Shown here one piece after another: positions 44,324-54,487 of a DNA stretch of 64,000 nt. Both the position numbers and the translations under genes were made by a program. Source of the stretch: Buchnera aphidicola (Hyperomyzus lactucae) (GTDB lineage Bacteria > Pseudomonadota > Gammaproteobacteria > Enterobacterales > Enterobacteriaceae); contig NZ_CP034876.1 of NCBI RefSeq assembly GCF_005081705.1, positions 71,236 through 135,235 of the forward strand, written 5' to 3'. The notes below the pieces were generated by a model. That model was given only the letters and a program-made list of their open reading frames with translations. It had not been told where the DNA came from and did no database searches. Positions within the stretch are counted from its first letter, which is position 1. The number at the start of each line of letters is the position of its first letter.

Positions 44324-45649
44324 TTAATAAAATAAAAATGAATTATGAGAAGATAACTTTAAATCATTTTGCCATGATATTATCCAAGTATCTTTTTTAT
44401 TGTCTTTTATATTAACAACGAAAACGCCTAAAGCACTAATAAAATCATTATTATAAAATAGTAGAGGAATTTGATTCCTTAACCAAGGAGGAATTTTTTT
44501 TTCTTGCCAAATTTTTTTTATTTTTCTTTTTTTGTTTCTTCCTAATATAAGAACATTCCCCTCATGTTGAAAGCGAATATTAATCAATTGATTGTTTCTA
44601 GGTGCTGGTAGAACCATACCTGCATGGTTTTGTATTAAACTCCCTAAATTATTGGGTAGTATTAGTTTCATGTTTTTTTTATGCCAGAATAAAATAGTAT
44701 TTTTAAGATTAGGTTGGGTTTTTATGAAAAAAAGTGATTCCTTGTAGCGTCTTATTTCATGATCTTTTAAAGTTACTTTAGGATTCGCGTCTATTTTACT
44801 AGAAATCATTTGATGATAAATACAGTGAATGTTTTTATATGATGGCATTTTTATTTTTTTTAACGAAATCCAATATCTAATTAATGCTATACACATTTCT
44901 TTTTTAATATTTTTGAAATTTTTAATATTTAAAGAACCATCGAACTGTATAAAATCATGAATTTTTTCATAAAGAAAATTATTAATAAGTACTTTTTCTT
45001 TTTGACAAATATACGCAGTACGAAAACAGTTTTTTACGAAAGAAGGCCATCTTTTTTCGAAAATAGGAATAATTTCGTGTCTTATAAAATTACGATCATA
45101 ATTAATATTTAAATTACTAAAATCTTCAATCCATTTTAAATTATTATGATATGCATATAATTCTAATTCTTTTTTTGTTTTTTTTAAAAAAGGACGAACT
45201 ATTTTTTTATTACCAAATTTAGTTTCAAAAGACATACTGGACAGTCCATTAGGACCACTTCCTCTCTTTAAAGATAAAATAAGGGTTTCACATTGATCGT
45301 TCATATGATGCCCGGTAAGTAGTATTTCATCTACAAGCAAATGATTGTAAATAATATTATATCGTTTGATTCTTAATTTTTCTTCGATGTTATTTGTATT
45401 TTTATCAAGATGAATGTTTTCAATAATTAACGATATATTATATATATTACAAAATTTTTCACAATGCTCTGTCCATTTTTTTGAATCTAAAGCAAGATTA
45501 TGATTAATATGAATGGCACGTATTTTGATATAAGGTATTTTTTTTTTTATTTTGAGGAGTTGATAAAGCAGTACTGTAGAATCTAATCCGCCGCTATAAG
45601 CTATTAAAAATGATTTATTTTTATATTGACTAATAGTTTTTTGTAGCAA
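44324..45649 (-). CDS. tilS: tRNA(Ile)-lysidine synthase, start probably TTG
   Basis: Adds lysine to C34 of tRNA-Ile(CAU) so that it reads AUA, a very common codon in this AT-rich genome. The P-loop SGGLDST and LTGHHMNDQCETLILSLKRGSGPNGLS are intact, and the C-terminal TilS domains (IWQEKKIPPWLRNQIPLLFY) are complete. The frame stays open back through tRNA-Val, and its only ATG is inside that tRNA. TTG 45649 (MLQKTISQ) gives 441 residues (E. coli 432) and the right spacing to SGGLDS. Convergent with metG; directly downstream of tRNA-Val. Confidence 0.9.
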   Translation of the reverse strand: MLQKTISQYKNKSFLIAYSGGLDSTVLLYQLLKIKKKIPYIKIRAIHINHNLALDSKKWTEHCEKFCNIYNISLIIENIHLDKNTNNIEEKLRIKRYNIIYNHLLVDEILLTGHHMNDQCETLILSLKRGSGPNGLSSMSFETKFGNKKIVRPFLKKTKKELELYAYHNNLKWIEDFSNLNINYDRNFIRHEIIPIFEKRWPSFVKNCFRTAYICQKEKVLINNFLYEKIHDFIQFDGSLNIKNFKNIKKEMCIALIRYWISLKKIKMPSYKNIHCIYHQMISSKIDANPKVTLKDHEIRRYKESLFFIKTQPNLKNTILFWHKKNMKLILPNNLGSLIQNHAGMVLPAPRNNQLINIRFQHEGNVLILGRNKKRKIKKIWQEKKIPPWLRNQIPLLFYNNDFISALGVFVVNIKDNKKDTWIISWQNDLKLSSHNSFLFY

Positions 45650-45687
45650 ATATAAATTACCTATTCTAAAAGTTATATGTTTTTTGA

Positions 45688-45761
45688 TACGTCCGAGTGG
45701 ACTTGAACCACCAACTTCTACCATGTCATGGTAGCGCTCTAACCAATTGAGCTACGAACGT
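45688..45761 (-). tRNA. tRNA-Val (anticodon GAC)
   Basis: The 74-base minus-strand cloverleaf has acceptor ACGTTCG/CGGACGT, anticodon stem CTACC/GGTAG and loop ATGACAT, anticodon GAC. It resembles E. coli tRNA-Val(GAC) in the T arm and the variable region. Base 32 is A where E. coli has U. No CCA is encoded. The 3' end is 38 bases before the likely tilS start, so the two may share a transcript. Confidence 0.94.
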
Positions 45762-45913
45762 AAATATAAAAAATATTATTTATCTTTATTCTTTATAATT
45801 TAAATTATATATTATTATTGAGGTAAGATACAAATATTTTTATTCTAAAAGACGATAAATTTATGTAAAATATTTTTAAATAAATACAATTATACTTTTT
45901 TTAAGGAAAAATT

Positions 45914-46525
45914 ATGTTTACAGGTATTGTAAATGGAATTGCTACTGTTGTTTCTATAGAAAAGAAAAAAAAAATTAATAGTTATACGGTGAAACTCCCT
46001 TCTATTTTATCTAAAACTTTAACATTGGGTTCTTCAGTAGCACACAACGGGTGTTGTTTAACTGTAAAAATGATTGAAAAGTCTTATATAACATGTGATG
46101 TTGTAGAAGAAACTTTAAAAAATACTAATTTAAGTATATTGAAAGTTGGAGATAACATCAACGTTGAACGATCAGCAAAATATGGAGATGAAATTGGTGG
46201 TCATATAATATCTGGTCATGTTATGAATACAGTAGAGATTTCTCGAATATTACAATCAGATAATAATTATACTATCTGGTTAAAAGTGAGGAATTCATTT
46301 TTAATGAAATATATTTTTTATAAAGGTTTTATTTGTCTTGATGGAATTAGTCTTACTATCGGAGATATCATTAATAATGAATTTTGTGTACATTTGATAC
46401 CCCAAACTTTATTAACTACTACAATAAGAAATAAAAAAAAAGGTAGTATAATAAATATGGAAATTGATTTTTGTACTCAAACCATTGTAGATACAACAGA
46501 ACGATTAATTAACAAAAATTGTTAA
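45914..46525 (+). CDS. ribE: Riboflavin synthase
   Basis: Dismutates two 6,7-dimethyl-8-ribityllumazines into riboflavin. 203 residues (E. coli 213). The two lumazine-binding repeats are visible: [22 protein letters not shown] and [21 protein letters not shown] in the first part; DGISLTIGD and [10 protein letters not shown] in the second. Riboflavin is a B vitamin likely shared with the host. Precedes rsxA by 25 bases. Confidence 0.95.
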   Translation: MFTGIVNGIATVVSIEKKKKINSYTVKLPSILSKTLTLGSSVAHNGCCLTVKMIEKSYITCDVVEETLKNTNLSILKVGDNINVERSAKYGDEIGGHIISGHVMNTVEISRILQSDNNYTIWLKVRNSFLMKYIFYKGFICLDGISLTIGDIINNEFCVHLIPQTLLTTTIRNKKKGSIINMEIDFCTQTIVDTTERLINKNC

Positions 46526-46550
46526 ATATATTTAGTTTTTGGAACTATTA

Positions 46551-47132
46551 ATGAAACATTATATTTTATTTTTTATTTTTAATATATTAATCGAAAATTT
46601 CATTTTAGTACAATTTCTTGGTCTGTGTCCCTTTTTAGGAGCATCTAGTAAAATAGAAAATGCTATTGGAATGAGTTTTGCAACTACTTTTGTTATTCTT
46701 ACATCATCAGTATTATTATGGTGTATTAATTTTTTTATTTTATTACCTCTTGACTTGGTATACTTAAGAGTCATAGTGTATATGTTAATTATTTCAGTGA
46801 GTGTTCAATTTTTAGAAACAATATTACGTAATACTAGTCCTGTTTTATATCGTTTACTTGGAATTTTTCTTCCTTTAATTACAACTAATTGTGCAGTATT
46901 GGCAATTCCATTGTTTAGTTTATATTTTAATCATACATTTATAGAGTGTATATTATATGCGATAAGTTCATCATTTGGATTTACTTTAGTCATGATTGTT
47001 TTTTCTTGTATTCGTGAGCGTATATTGTTATCTGATATTCCCGTACCATTTCAAGGTGCACCAATTGTTTTAATTACTGTAAGTTTAATGTCTATTATAT
47101 TTATGGGTTTTAAAGGTTTAATAAAAATTTAA
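46551..47132 (+). CDS. rsxA: Rsx/Rnf electron transport complex subunit RsxA
   Basis: Membrane subunit of the Rsx (Rnf-type) complex, which moves electrons between NADH and ferredoxin-like carriers coupled to ions; in E. coli it keeps SoxR reduced. From ATG 46551 the product is 193 residues, the same as E. coli. Six membrane helices; [11 protein letters not shown] (conserved Cys, with the twin in RsxE) and [12 protein letters not shown] are typical. Two bases before rsxB. Confidence 0.95.
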   Translation: MKHYILFFIFNILIENFILVQFLGLCPFLGASSKIENAIGMSFATTFVILTSSVLLWCINFFILLPLDLVYLRVIVYMLIISVSVQFLETILRNTSPVLYRLLGIFLPLITTNCAVLAIPLFSLYFNHTFIECILYAISSSFGFTLVMIVFSCIRERILLSDIPVPFQGAPIVLITVSLMSIIFMGFKGLIKI

Positions 47133-47134
47133 TT

Positions 47135-47635
47135 ATGTTAATAATTTTTATTTTTGGTTTTTTATCTTTTTTATTGGGAATAATACTAGGTTTTGCAACT
47201 TATAAAGTTCAATCAAAAAAAGATCCAGTTATAGAAATCATAAATGAATTGTTACCTCAAAGTCAGTGTGCTCAATGTGGATATCCCGGATGTTATCCTT
47301 ATGCAGAGGCAATAGTTCAAAGTGCTGAGAAATTTGATAAATGTATTCCTGGAGGTATCGATCTTATACTAGAAATTTCTAATGTATTAAGCGTGGATGT
47401 TTCTGAGGAAAATTTAATAATTAAAAATAAAAAAAAGAAACACACTACTGTGTTAATTGATGAAAAAAACTGTGTTGGATGTGCGAAATGTGCTATTTTT
47501 TGTCCAGTAGATGCAATAATTGGTGCTCCTAATTTTATACATACAGTTTTGCAGGAATTTTGTACTGGTTGTGATATTTGTATTGCTCATTGTCCAACTA
47601 ATTGTATTAAAGTAAAAAAAGAGACTTATAAATAA
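47135..47635 (+). CDS. rsxB: Rsx complex iron-sulfur subunit RsxB
   Basis: Ferredoxin-like subunit; 166 residues (E. coli 192). N-terminal membrane anchor at about 3-22, a [4Fe-4S] site [15 protein letters not shown] near 46-60, and two classical 4Fe-4S motifs, [15 protein letters not shown] near 109-123 and [15 protein letters not shown] near 139-153. All cysteines are kept; the C-terminal tail is shorter. Confidence 0.95.
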   Translation: MLIIFIFGFLSFLLGIILGFATYKVQSKKDPVIEIINELLPQSQCAQCGYPGCYPYAEAIVQSAEKFDKCIPGGIDLILEISNVLSVDVSEENLIIKNKKKKHTTVLIDEKNCVGCAKCAIFCPVDAIIGAPNFIHTVLQEFCTGCDICIAHCPTNCIKVKKETYK

Positions 47636-47636
47636 A

Positions 47637-49252
47637 ATGAAAAAATTTTTTAAAGAGTTTTTTTCTATAAAATCTTTAATATATACTATATTAAATATTT
47701 TTAATATAAAAAAAAATACGATTTTAAGGGCGGTTTAAAATGTTTTACTACAAAAAATAAATCTAGTGATTTACTATTAAAATCTTCACCTCTTCCTAAA
47801 AAATTTTTTATTTTTATAACTAGTGATATTTATAAAAAAAAATTACGTGTAAAAATACACGATAAAGTATTACGCGGACAGCCTTTAATTTTTGGTAGTG
47901 ATATTAATATTCCCGTTCACGCACCTACTTCTGGTTGGATAGAAGACATTTCTTTTGATTTACATCCGATCAATAAACACAAAACAAACATAAAAATTAT
48001 AATTTCACCTGATTATTTAGATCAATGGATCAAATTAAAACCAATTCAAAATTACAAAGATTATTCTTCTGAAAAACTTATTAAAATAATTCATCAAGCA
48101 GGTATTGTCGGACTAGGAGGGGGTGAATTTTCATCAGCAAAAAAATTAATATTAAGTATTCATAAAATCAATACTTTAATTGTAAATGCAGTAGAAAGTG
48201 AACCCGATATAACATCAGATGATTGTTTAATAAATAATTATATGCATGAAATTTTGACGGGATGTAAAATCATTTCTTGGATATCTAAAATTAACATAGT
48301 TTTAATCGCTATTCAGGAAGATAGAATACAAACTATTTCAAAAATTTATAGTTTAATTAAAAATAATTCATTATTCAAAATTTGTATTCTTAAAAAAAAA
48401 TATCCTGGAGGTAGTAGTAAAGTACTTATTAAATCTTTGACAGGAAAAGAAATTCCTTATGGTAAACATTCTATAGATATAGGATATCTCGTTTTTAATG
48501 TTGCTACAATATATGCTATTAAAAGAGCAATTATCAATGGAGAACCACTCACTCAGCGTATTGTTAGTTGTTTGGGTGATAAGAATTTATTATCTGGTAA
48601 TTTTTGGATTAGGATTGGGACTCCAATAAAATATTTTGTAAGCGATAAAACGCCAGAGAAATTTTCTAATATATCTATACGTTTAGGAGGTTTATTTATG
48701 GGAAAAAAAATTTATAATTTAAATTATTCTGTATTAAAAAAAACTAATTGCATTTCAATCAAATCTAAAAAAGAAAAAGATCAAAATATTATTGAATATA
48801 CTTGTATTCGATGTAGTTTTTGTTCTCATGTTTGTCCAATTGATTTATTACCTCAACAACTTTATTGGTACAGTAAAAATCATAATCACACACAAACAAA
48901 AAAACATCATATGCTAGACTGTATTGAATGTAAGGCATGTGAAAAAGTATGTCCAAGCAATATACCATTAGTAAGATATTTTAAAAAAGAAAAACAGATT
49001 TTAAAGAATATAAATTTAGAAAATGATCGTAAAAAATTATTTTTTATGCGCTTTCAAATAAAACAAAAAAGATTATTAAATGAAAAAAATGCAATTAATA
49101 ACTATGATATTAATAACAAAAAGTTGTCTATAGTAAGTGGTAAAGATTTAAATATTTTTCAAAAAAAAGACATATTAATAAATAATACAGAAAAAAATAT
49201 AAGAAAAAAAATTCTTCAAGAAGCAATAAACCGCATAAAAGCTAAAAAATAA
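47637..49252 (+). CDS. rsxC: Rsx complex subunit RsxC, interrupted by a poly(A) frameshift
   Basis: Peripheral NADH/flavin and iron-sulfur subunit. The ATG frame from 47637 stops at 47736-47738, soon after a nine-A tract (47708-47716). One extra A joins it to the frame that runs without stop to 49252, restoring YDFKGGLK (E. coli WDFNGG), KVLRGQPL, HAPTSG and the whole protein, about 538 residues. E. coli RsxC is 740; its C-terminal repeats are missing here. Both 4Fe-4S motifs are intact (CIRCSFCSHVCP, CIECKACEKVCP). The flavin/NADH loops are altered: GLGGAGFPT is GLGGGEFSS and AECEPYITADD is VESEPDITSDD. Confidence 0.88.
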
Positions 49253-49298
49253 ATTATTTTAACAAAATATTTCACATTGACGAAAAAAGTAATAAAAA

Positions 49299-50336
49299 AT
49301 GAATATTCCTCTGATGTATCATAATTATAGTGTTAGAAAAATAATGTTTTTAGTTATTATTGCTTGTATTCCAGGAATTTTTACTAAATGTTATTTTTTT
49401 GGTAGTGGTACCTTAATACAAATTTTATTATTTATAATAATATCTTTAATATTAGAAACTATTATTTTAAAAATTAGACGTAAAAAAATTAAAATTAATT
49501 TGCAAGACAATTCATCAGTACTAACTTCAGTTTTATTGGGAGTTAGTGTACCTTCATCATTGCCGTGGTGGATAATAATTATTGCCGTTTTTTTTTCTAT
49601 TATTGTTGCCAAACATTTATACGGTGGAATTGGTCAAAATATATTTAATCCGGCGATGGTTGGCTATGCAGTATTGCTTGTATCTTTTCCAATTCAGATG
49701 AATTATTGGCATGAAAGAGATTTTTCTTTGTCTTTTTTAAATGATGTTAAAAAATCTATACATATTATTTTTTCTAAAAATTATATGTATAAGAATGATT
49801 TAAATTCTTGTCCCGATGCTTTTACAGAAGCGACTCCATTAAATAATTTTAAGATTAAATCGCATTTTAAGAATAATGATATAGTATCAAGAGATAATGT
49901 CTTTACAAACAAAGAAATTAACCTTCAATCTAGTTGGATATATATAAATATAAGTTTTTTTTTAGGTGGTTTGTTGTTATTTTTGAAAAAAATAATTTGT
50001 TGGCGTATTCCAATAAGTTTTTTAATTTCTTTAGGATTTTTTTCAACTATAACTTATTTTTATTCACAAGAATTATTCATGTCTCCATTAATTCATTTGT
50101 TTTCTGGAGGAACTATGATATGTGCTTTCTTTATTGCTACAGATCCGGTAACTACTTCTTGTACTAATATAGGTAAAATAATTTTTGGTATTATAATCGG
50201 TTTTTTAGTTTGGATTATTCGTAATTATACTGATTATCCTGATTCTATTGCTTTTTCTGTTTTATTTGCAAATATGACTGTTCCATTAATAGATTATTAT
50301 ATAAAAACATCTGGATATGGTCATAATAATACATGA
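49299..50336 (+). CDS. rsxD: Rsx complex membrane subunit RsxD
   Basis: Multi-spanning subunit with covalent FMN; 345 residues (E. coli 352). Flavinylation threonine lies in [10 protein letters not shown] near 185. [21 protein letters not shown] near 107-127 and [25 protein letters not shown] near 268-292 are typical. About nine membrane helices. Overlaps rsxG by four bases. Confidence 0.95.
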   Translation: MNIPLMYHNYSVRKIMFLVIIACIPGIFTKCYFFGSGTLIQILLFIIISLILETIILKIRRKKIKINLQDNSSVLTSVLLGVSVPSSLPWWIIIIAVFFSIIVAKHLYGGIGQNIFNPAMVGYAVLLVSFPIQMNYWHERDFSLSFLNDVKKSIHIIFSKNYMYKNDLNSCPDAFTEATPLNNFKIKSHFKNNDIVSRDNVFTNKEINLQSSWIYINISFFLGGLLLFLKKIICWRIPISFLISLGFFSTITYFYSQELFMSPLIHLFSGGTMICAFFIATDPVTTSCTNIGKIIFGIIIGFLVWIIRNYTDYPDSIAFSVLFANMTVPLIDYYIKTSGYGHNNT

Positions 50337-50965
50337 AAAAATATCACGAAATCTTTAAAAATGCTTTTTTAATCAGTTTTTTTTATACTATATCTATAAC
50401 AAGCATAGTATATATAAATAATATAACAAAAAATCAAATTGTTTTTCAAAAAGAAAAAGAAAAAAAAATTTTATTAGAACAAGTGATTCCTTCTAAAATA
50501 TATAATACTTTTAAAAAAGAGTTATATATTATAAAAAATAAATATTTAGGAGATTATAAAACGCATAATTTATGGGTATTATTTAAAAATAAAAAAGCCA
50601 AAGCGGCAATTGTTGAAACTATAGCTCCTGATGGCTATTCTGGATCTATTAATATGTTAGTAGCAGCATATTTTAATGGAAAAATTATTGGAGTAAGAGT
50701 TTTATCTCATAAAGAAACTCCAGGAATTGGAGATAAAATTGAATTATCTGTCTCTAATTGGATTACTAAATTTTCTAATATGAGTGTATCTTCTCTAGAA
50801 GATAAACATTTTGCACTAAAAAAATATGGAGGGGAAATTGAACAGTTTACTGGGGCGACAATAACACCACAATCAGTAACAAATGCTATTAAAAAAACAG
50901 TAGTTTTTATTAAAACTATACCTTCAATTTTAAATCTACTAAATAAGGATGTTTGTGAATATTAA
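50333..50965 (+). CDS. rsxG: Rsx complex FMN-binding subunit RsxG
   Basis: Periplasmic-facing flavoprotein anchored by an N-terminal helix (about 10-28); 210 residues (E. coli 206). The FMN attachment motif is [11 protein letters not shown] near 181-191 (Thr of the S/TGAT consensus), and [12 protein letters not shown] near 125-136 is conserved. Overlaps rsxD; its 3' end overlaps the rsxE start. Confidence 0.94.
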   Translation: MKKYHEIFKNAFLISFFYTISITSIVYINNITKNQIVFQKEKEKKILLEQVIPSKIYNTFKKELYIIKNKYLGDYKTHNLWVLFKNKKAKAAIVETIAPDGYSGSINMLVAAYFNGKIIGVRVLSHKETPGIGDKIELSVSNWITKFSNMSVSSLEDKHFALKKYGGEIEQFTGATITPQSVTNAIKKTVVFIKTIPSILNLLNKDVCEY

Positions 50966-51641
50966 AGATTTTTTAAAGATTAGATTATGGAAAAAGAATT
51001 CTTCTTTAGTACAATTGCTAGGATTATGTCCAGTTTTAGCAATGACAACGAATGCAATTAATGCAATAGGTTTAGGAATTACAACTACTTTAGTATTAAC
51101 TATTACAAATACTATTATTTCTATTTTAAAAAAATTTATACCTAAATATGTTAGAATCCCAATTTACATGATAATAATTTCTTCTATTGTTACATCGATA
51201 GAAATATTAATGCATGCTTATCAATTTCATTTATATCAATCATTGGGTATTTTTATTCCATTAATAGTAACTAATTGTATTATTTTAGGACGTGCAGATC
51301 TTATTGCTTATAAGAGTTCTATAAAAGTCTCTTTTTTTGATGGTATTTTTATAGGTTTAGGTTCAACTTTTTCTATGTTTATCATAGGTTCTATAAGAGA
51401 AATATTAGGCAATGGAACTCTTTTTTTTGGTGCAAATAAAATTATATCTTCTATAGATAGTTCTTTTTTTATTCAGCTATTAGACAAAGATTCTACTATA
51501 ATTCTAGCCATTCTTCCGCCAGGTGGTTTTTTTGTATTAGGCTGTATAATTGCGGTTAAAAACTTTATAGATTTATATTATAATAAGAAAATTCTTTTAA
51601 AAAATACAAAATGTTCTTGCCTTAATACAATAAAAAAATAA
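50955..51641 (+). CDS. rsxE: Rsx complex membrane subunit RsxE
   Basis: Membrane subunit, paralogue of RsxA; 228 residues from GTG 50955 (E. coli 231). GTG is preferred because AAGG ends six bases before it, whereas ATG 50949 would touch the Shine-Dalgarno sequence; both are in frame. [13 protein letters not shown] (conserved Cys), [17 protein letters not shown] and [12 protein letters not shown] are typical. Last subunit of the complex, followed by nth as in E. coli. Confidence 0.93.
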   Translation: MNIKDFLKIRLWKKNSSLVQLLGLCPVLAMTTNAINAIGLGITTTLVLTITNTIISILKKFIPKYVRIPIYMIIISSIVTSIEILMHAYQFHLYQSLGIFIPLIVTNCIILGRADLIAYKSSIKVSFFDGIFIGLGSTFSMFIIGSIREILGNGTLFFGANKIISSIDSSFFIQLLDKDSTIILAILPPGGFFVLGCIIAVKNFIDLYYNKKILLKNTKCSCLNTIKK

Positions 51642-51648
51642 TTCTCAT

Positions 51649-52281
51649 ATGAATAAAGAAAAACGTTACAAAATTTTATCACTTTTTGATAGTAAAAATC
51701 CTAATCCTAATACAGAATTAGTTTTTTCTTCTAATTTTGAATTTCTATTATGTGTTATACTTTCAGCTAAATCTACTGATGTAATCGTTAATAAAACTAC
51801 TAAAATATTATTTAAAATAGCAAATACTCCAGAAAGTATTTTATTATTAGGATTAGAACGTCTTAAAAATTATATTAAACATATTGGTTTATATAATACT
51901 AAAGCATTGAATATTATTCGTACATCTTTTTTGATACTAAATAAGTATCAAGGAAATATTCCAAATAATCGTTTTGAATTAGAGTCTTTGCCGGGTGTGG
52001 GAAGAAAAACATCTAATGTTATTCTGAATGTATTATTTAAAAAAAAAACTATTGCTGTAGACACGCATGTGTTTAGGGTTTCTAACCGTACTAATTTCGC
52101 CAAAGGAATAAATACAGAAGAAGTTGAAAAAAAACTAATTAAAGTAGTTCCAAATATTTTTAAATTGAAAATTCATTCTTGGTTTGTTTTGCATGGTCGA
52201 TATGTTTGTACTGCGCGTACATTGAAATGCAATATATGTTTCATATATTCATTATGTGAATTCGATAAAAAAGTTTTTTAA
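51649..52281 (+). CDS. nth: Endonuclease III (DNA glycosylase/AP lyase)
   Basis: Removes oxidised pyrimidines and cuts AP sites. 210 residues (E. coli 211), aligned without gaps. Catalytic Lys120 (GVGRKT) and Asp138 (AVDTH) are kept, and the iron-sulfur cysteines are at 187, 194, 197 and 203. Gln41, which E. coli Nth inserts into the DNA helix, is Lys41 here (SAKSTD). rsx-nth adjacency matches E. coli. Confidence 0.95.
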   Translation: MNKEKRYKILSLFDSKNPNPNTELVFSSNFEFLLCVILSAKSTDVIVNKTTKILFKIANTPESILLLGLERLKNYIKHIGLYNTKALNIIRTSFLILNKYQGNIPNNRFELESLPGVGRKTSNVILNVLFKKKTIAVDTHVFRVSNRTNFAKGINTEEVEKKLIKVVPNIFKLKIHSWFVLHGRYVCTARTLKCNICFIYSLCEFDKKVF

Positions 52282-52303
52282 TATATTTTATATGGACATA
52301 TAA

Positions 52304-54487
52304 GTGATTATTGTAAAAGTAATTTTACCTTTACCTATTAGGAAATATTTTAAATATTTTATGTCTGATCTAATGTATCCAATTGTTGGAGGACGAATAG
52401 TAGTTCCTTTTCATTCGAAAGACATAATAGGTATAGTTGTTTCATTTTATAAAGCAACTAATGTAAGTCAATTAAATTTTAAATATGTTAAATCATTAAT
52501 TGATACTAAATCAATTTACACTGATGTTGTTTTAGAGCTTTTAATGTGGATTGGTAAAAATTACCAATATCCCATTGGAAATTTGTTTTTTTCTGTTTTA
52601 CCTAAGCTATTATGTAATGGTTATGTTATAAAAAATAAAGATGTTTATCGATGGAGTATAACTAAAAAAGGTCAAGAATTAGATTCTGACCAGTTAAAAA
52701 AAAGAAAAAAACAATTATATACATTATTACTTTTAAAAAAAAATAGTGTGTTAAGTACTGAACTAAAAAAATATAATTTATCTAAATGTATTTTAAAAAA
52801 ATTGGAAATACAGAAATTATGTACAATAGATGTTAATTGTCAATCTTTTATGAAAAATAAATATATTAGTAATACTAAAAAAAATTTTTTTTTAAATAAA
52901 AAAATATTAATTAATATTAATAATATTTTAATCAAAAAATCTTTTTCATCTTGGTTGTTAACTAAAATCAATTTATATATAAAAGTTAAATTTTATTTAG
53001 GTTTAATTAAAGAAATTTTATATAAAGATGTACAAATTTTAATTCTAGTTCCTCATGTTAAATATATCAATATGATTTTGATTTTTTTAGAAAAAAATTT
53101 CAATATTTCTATTGATATAATGCATTCACAATTAACTAATACTAAATATTTAAAGAATTGGATTAGAACAAAAAATGGTGAAAATTCTATTGTAATTGGA
53201 ACAAAAAATAGTATTTTTTTGCCTTTTTTAAAACTAGGAATGATTATTCTTCTGGAAGAACACAACTTAAATTATAAAAATATCAATCAATACAGATATA
53301 ATGCTAGAGATATAGCCATACTGAGAGCATATAAAGAAAACATACCTATAATTTTAGACTCAGAAACTCCTTCGCTAAAAACATTGCATAATATTTTATC
53401 TAAAAAATGTTTATATATCAAACTAAATAAAGATAATTATATTGATAAATTAAATAGTAGTATTATTGATTTAAAAAAAGAAAAAATAAGATATGGTTTA
53501 TCTTTGACTTTAATAAATGAAATTTATAACAATTTTAAAAAAAAGCAAGTATTATTGATTTTTAATACATTTAGTTTGTTTTTTTTTGTATTAAGTTGTC
53601 ACTCATGTGGTTGGATATTTAAATGTACTAATTGTCATGATTATTTTGAATTCAATGAATATTATCATGTGTTATTATGTAAGTTTTGTTTAATAAAAAT
53701 AAAAAAACCAAAATTTTGCTATCGTTGTGGTTGTGTGTCTTTGATTGTATGTAATATTGGTATAGAGAATATTAAAAATAATATACAAAATATTTTTCCA
53801 AAAATACCAGTATTTTTTTTATTACATAAAAAAAATTTTGGAAAAAACTTATTTAATAAAAAATTTTTTGAATTTTCTACTTCAGATTCTTGTATTATTA
53901 TTACTACAGAAAAAATTGTTCAAAACTATTTTTTTCCACACGTAAAATTAATTAGTTTAATTTGCGTCGATAATCATTTTCTTTCTTTTCAATTTCGTAA
54001 TATAGAATATTTCGCACAATTTTATATTAATTTAGCTCAATTAACTAATAATGGAAAAAAATTAGTAAAAATATTAATACAAACTTCGTTTTCTCATAAT
54101 TCTCATTTAAAAGAATTATGCGAAAATGGATATCTTTCTTTAGCGAATAAAATACTAGAAATCCGAAAAAATTTTTTATTACCTCCTTGGAGTTTTCAAA
54201 GTATGATTTATGCGGAAAGTTTACATAGTGAAAATAATGTTATTTTCTTGAATTTAATGCGTAAATTATTGAAAATTAAATCTAAGAAACATAATTGTTT
54301 TTTATGGTTAGTAGGTCCTAATCGCGTTTTTTCATTACGATATAAGAAAAAATGTTTTCATAAATTATTAATTCAGTGTTCTTCACGTATAGTCTTAAAT
54401 AATGTATTAAATGAATCTATTCATATAATAAACTTATTTTCTATTTCAAAAAAAATAAAATGGTTTGTAGATATTGATCCCAATTAA
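52304..54487 (+). CDS. priA: Primosomal protein PriA, helicase motifs erased
   Basis: PriA reloads the replisome at stalled forks. 727 residues (E. coli 732), GTG start 52304. The 3'-DNA-binding domain (1-105), the eight zinc cysteines (432, 435, 441, 444, 459, 462, 472, 475) and the C-terminal domain (WLVGPN, KWFVDIDPN) are kept. The ATPase is not: GVTGSGKT is KINLYIKV (221-228), DEEH is LEEH (317-320), GSATP is DSETP, and motifs IV to VI have lost their Arg and Gly residues (VAGRAGR reads LAQLTNN). The frame is open over 2.2 kb, so the protein seems kept as a non-catalytic assembly factor. Decay at an early stage is the alternative. Confidence 0.93.
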   Translation: MIIVKVILPLPIRKYFKYFMSDLMYPIVGGRIVVPFHSKDIIGIVVSFYKATNVSQLNFKYVKSLIDTKSIYTDVVLELLMWIGKNYQYPIGNLFFSVLPKLLCNGYVIKNKDVYRWSITKKGQELDSDQLKKRKKQLYTLLLLKKNSVLSTELKKYNLSKCILKKLEIQKLCTIDVNCQSFMKNKYISNTKKNFFLNKKILININNILIKKSFSSWLLTKINLYIKVKFYLGLIKEILYKDVQILILVPHVKYINMILIFLEKNFNISIDIMHSQLTNTKYLKNWIRTKNGENSIVIGTKNSIFLPFLKLGMIILLEEHNLNYKNINQYRYNARDIAILRAYKENIPIILDSETPSLKTLHNILSKKCLYIKLNKDNYIDKLNSSIIDLKKEKIRYGLSLTLINEIYNNFKKKQVLLIFNTFSLFFFVLSCHSCGWIFKCTNCHDYFEFNEYYHVLLCKFCLIKIKKPKFCYRCGCVSLIVCNIGIENIKNNIQNIFPKIPVFFLLHKKNFGKNLFNKKFFEFSTSDSCIIITTEKIVQNYFFPHVKLISLICVDNHFLSFQFRNIEYFAQFYINLAQLTNNGKKLVKILIQTSFSHNSHLKELCENGYLSLANKILEIRKNFLLPPWSFQSMIYAESLHSENNVIFLNLMRKLLKIKSKKHNCFLWLVGPNRVFSLRYKKKCFHKLLIQCSSRIVLNNVLNESIHIINLFSISKKIKWFVDIDPN

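Noticed and set aside
45688..45761. tRNA-Met, suggested by CAT next to the anticodon loop
   Set aside because: With correct stem pairing the loop is ATGACAT and the anticodon is GAC; the T arm and acceptor match tRNA-Val.
48242..49252. rsxC starting at ATG 48242 as a short gene
   Set aside because: Conserved RsxC sequence (KVLRGQPL, HAPTSG, YDFKGG) continues upstream in the same frame for 175 codons.
52304..54487. priA as a simple pseudogene
   Set aside because: No stop or frameshift in 2.2 kb, all eight zinc cysteines and the N- and C-terminal parts are conserved; specific loss of the ATPase fits better, though early decay is not excluded.
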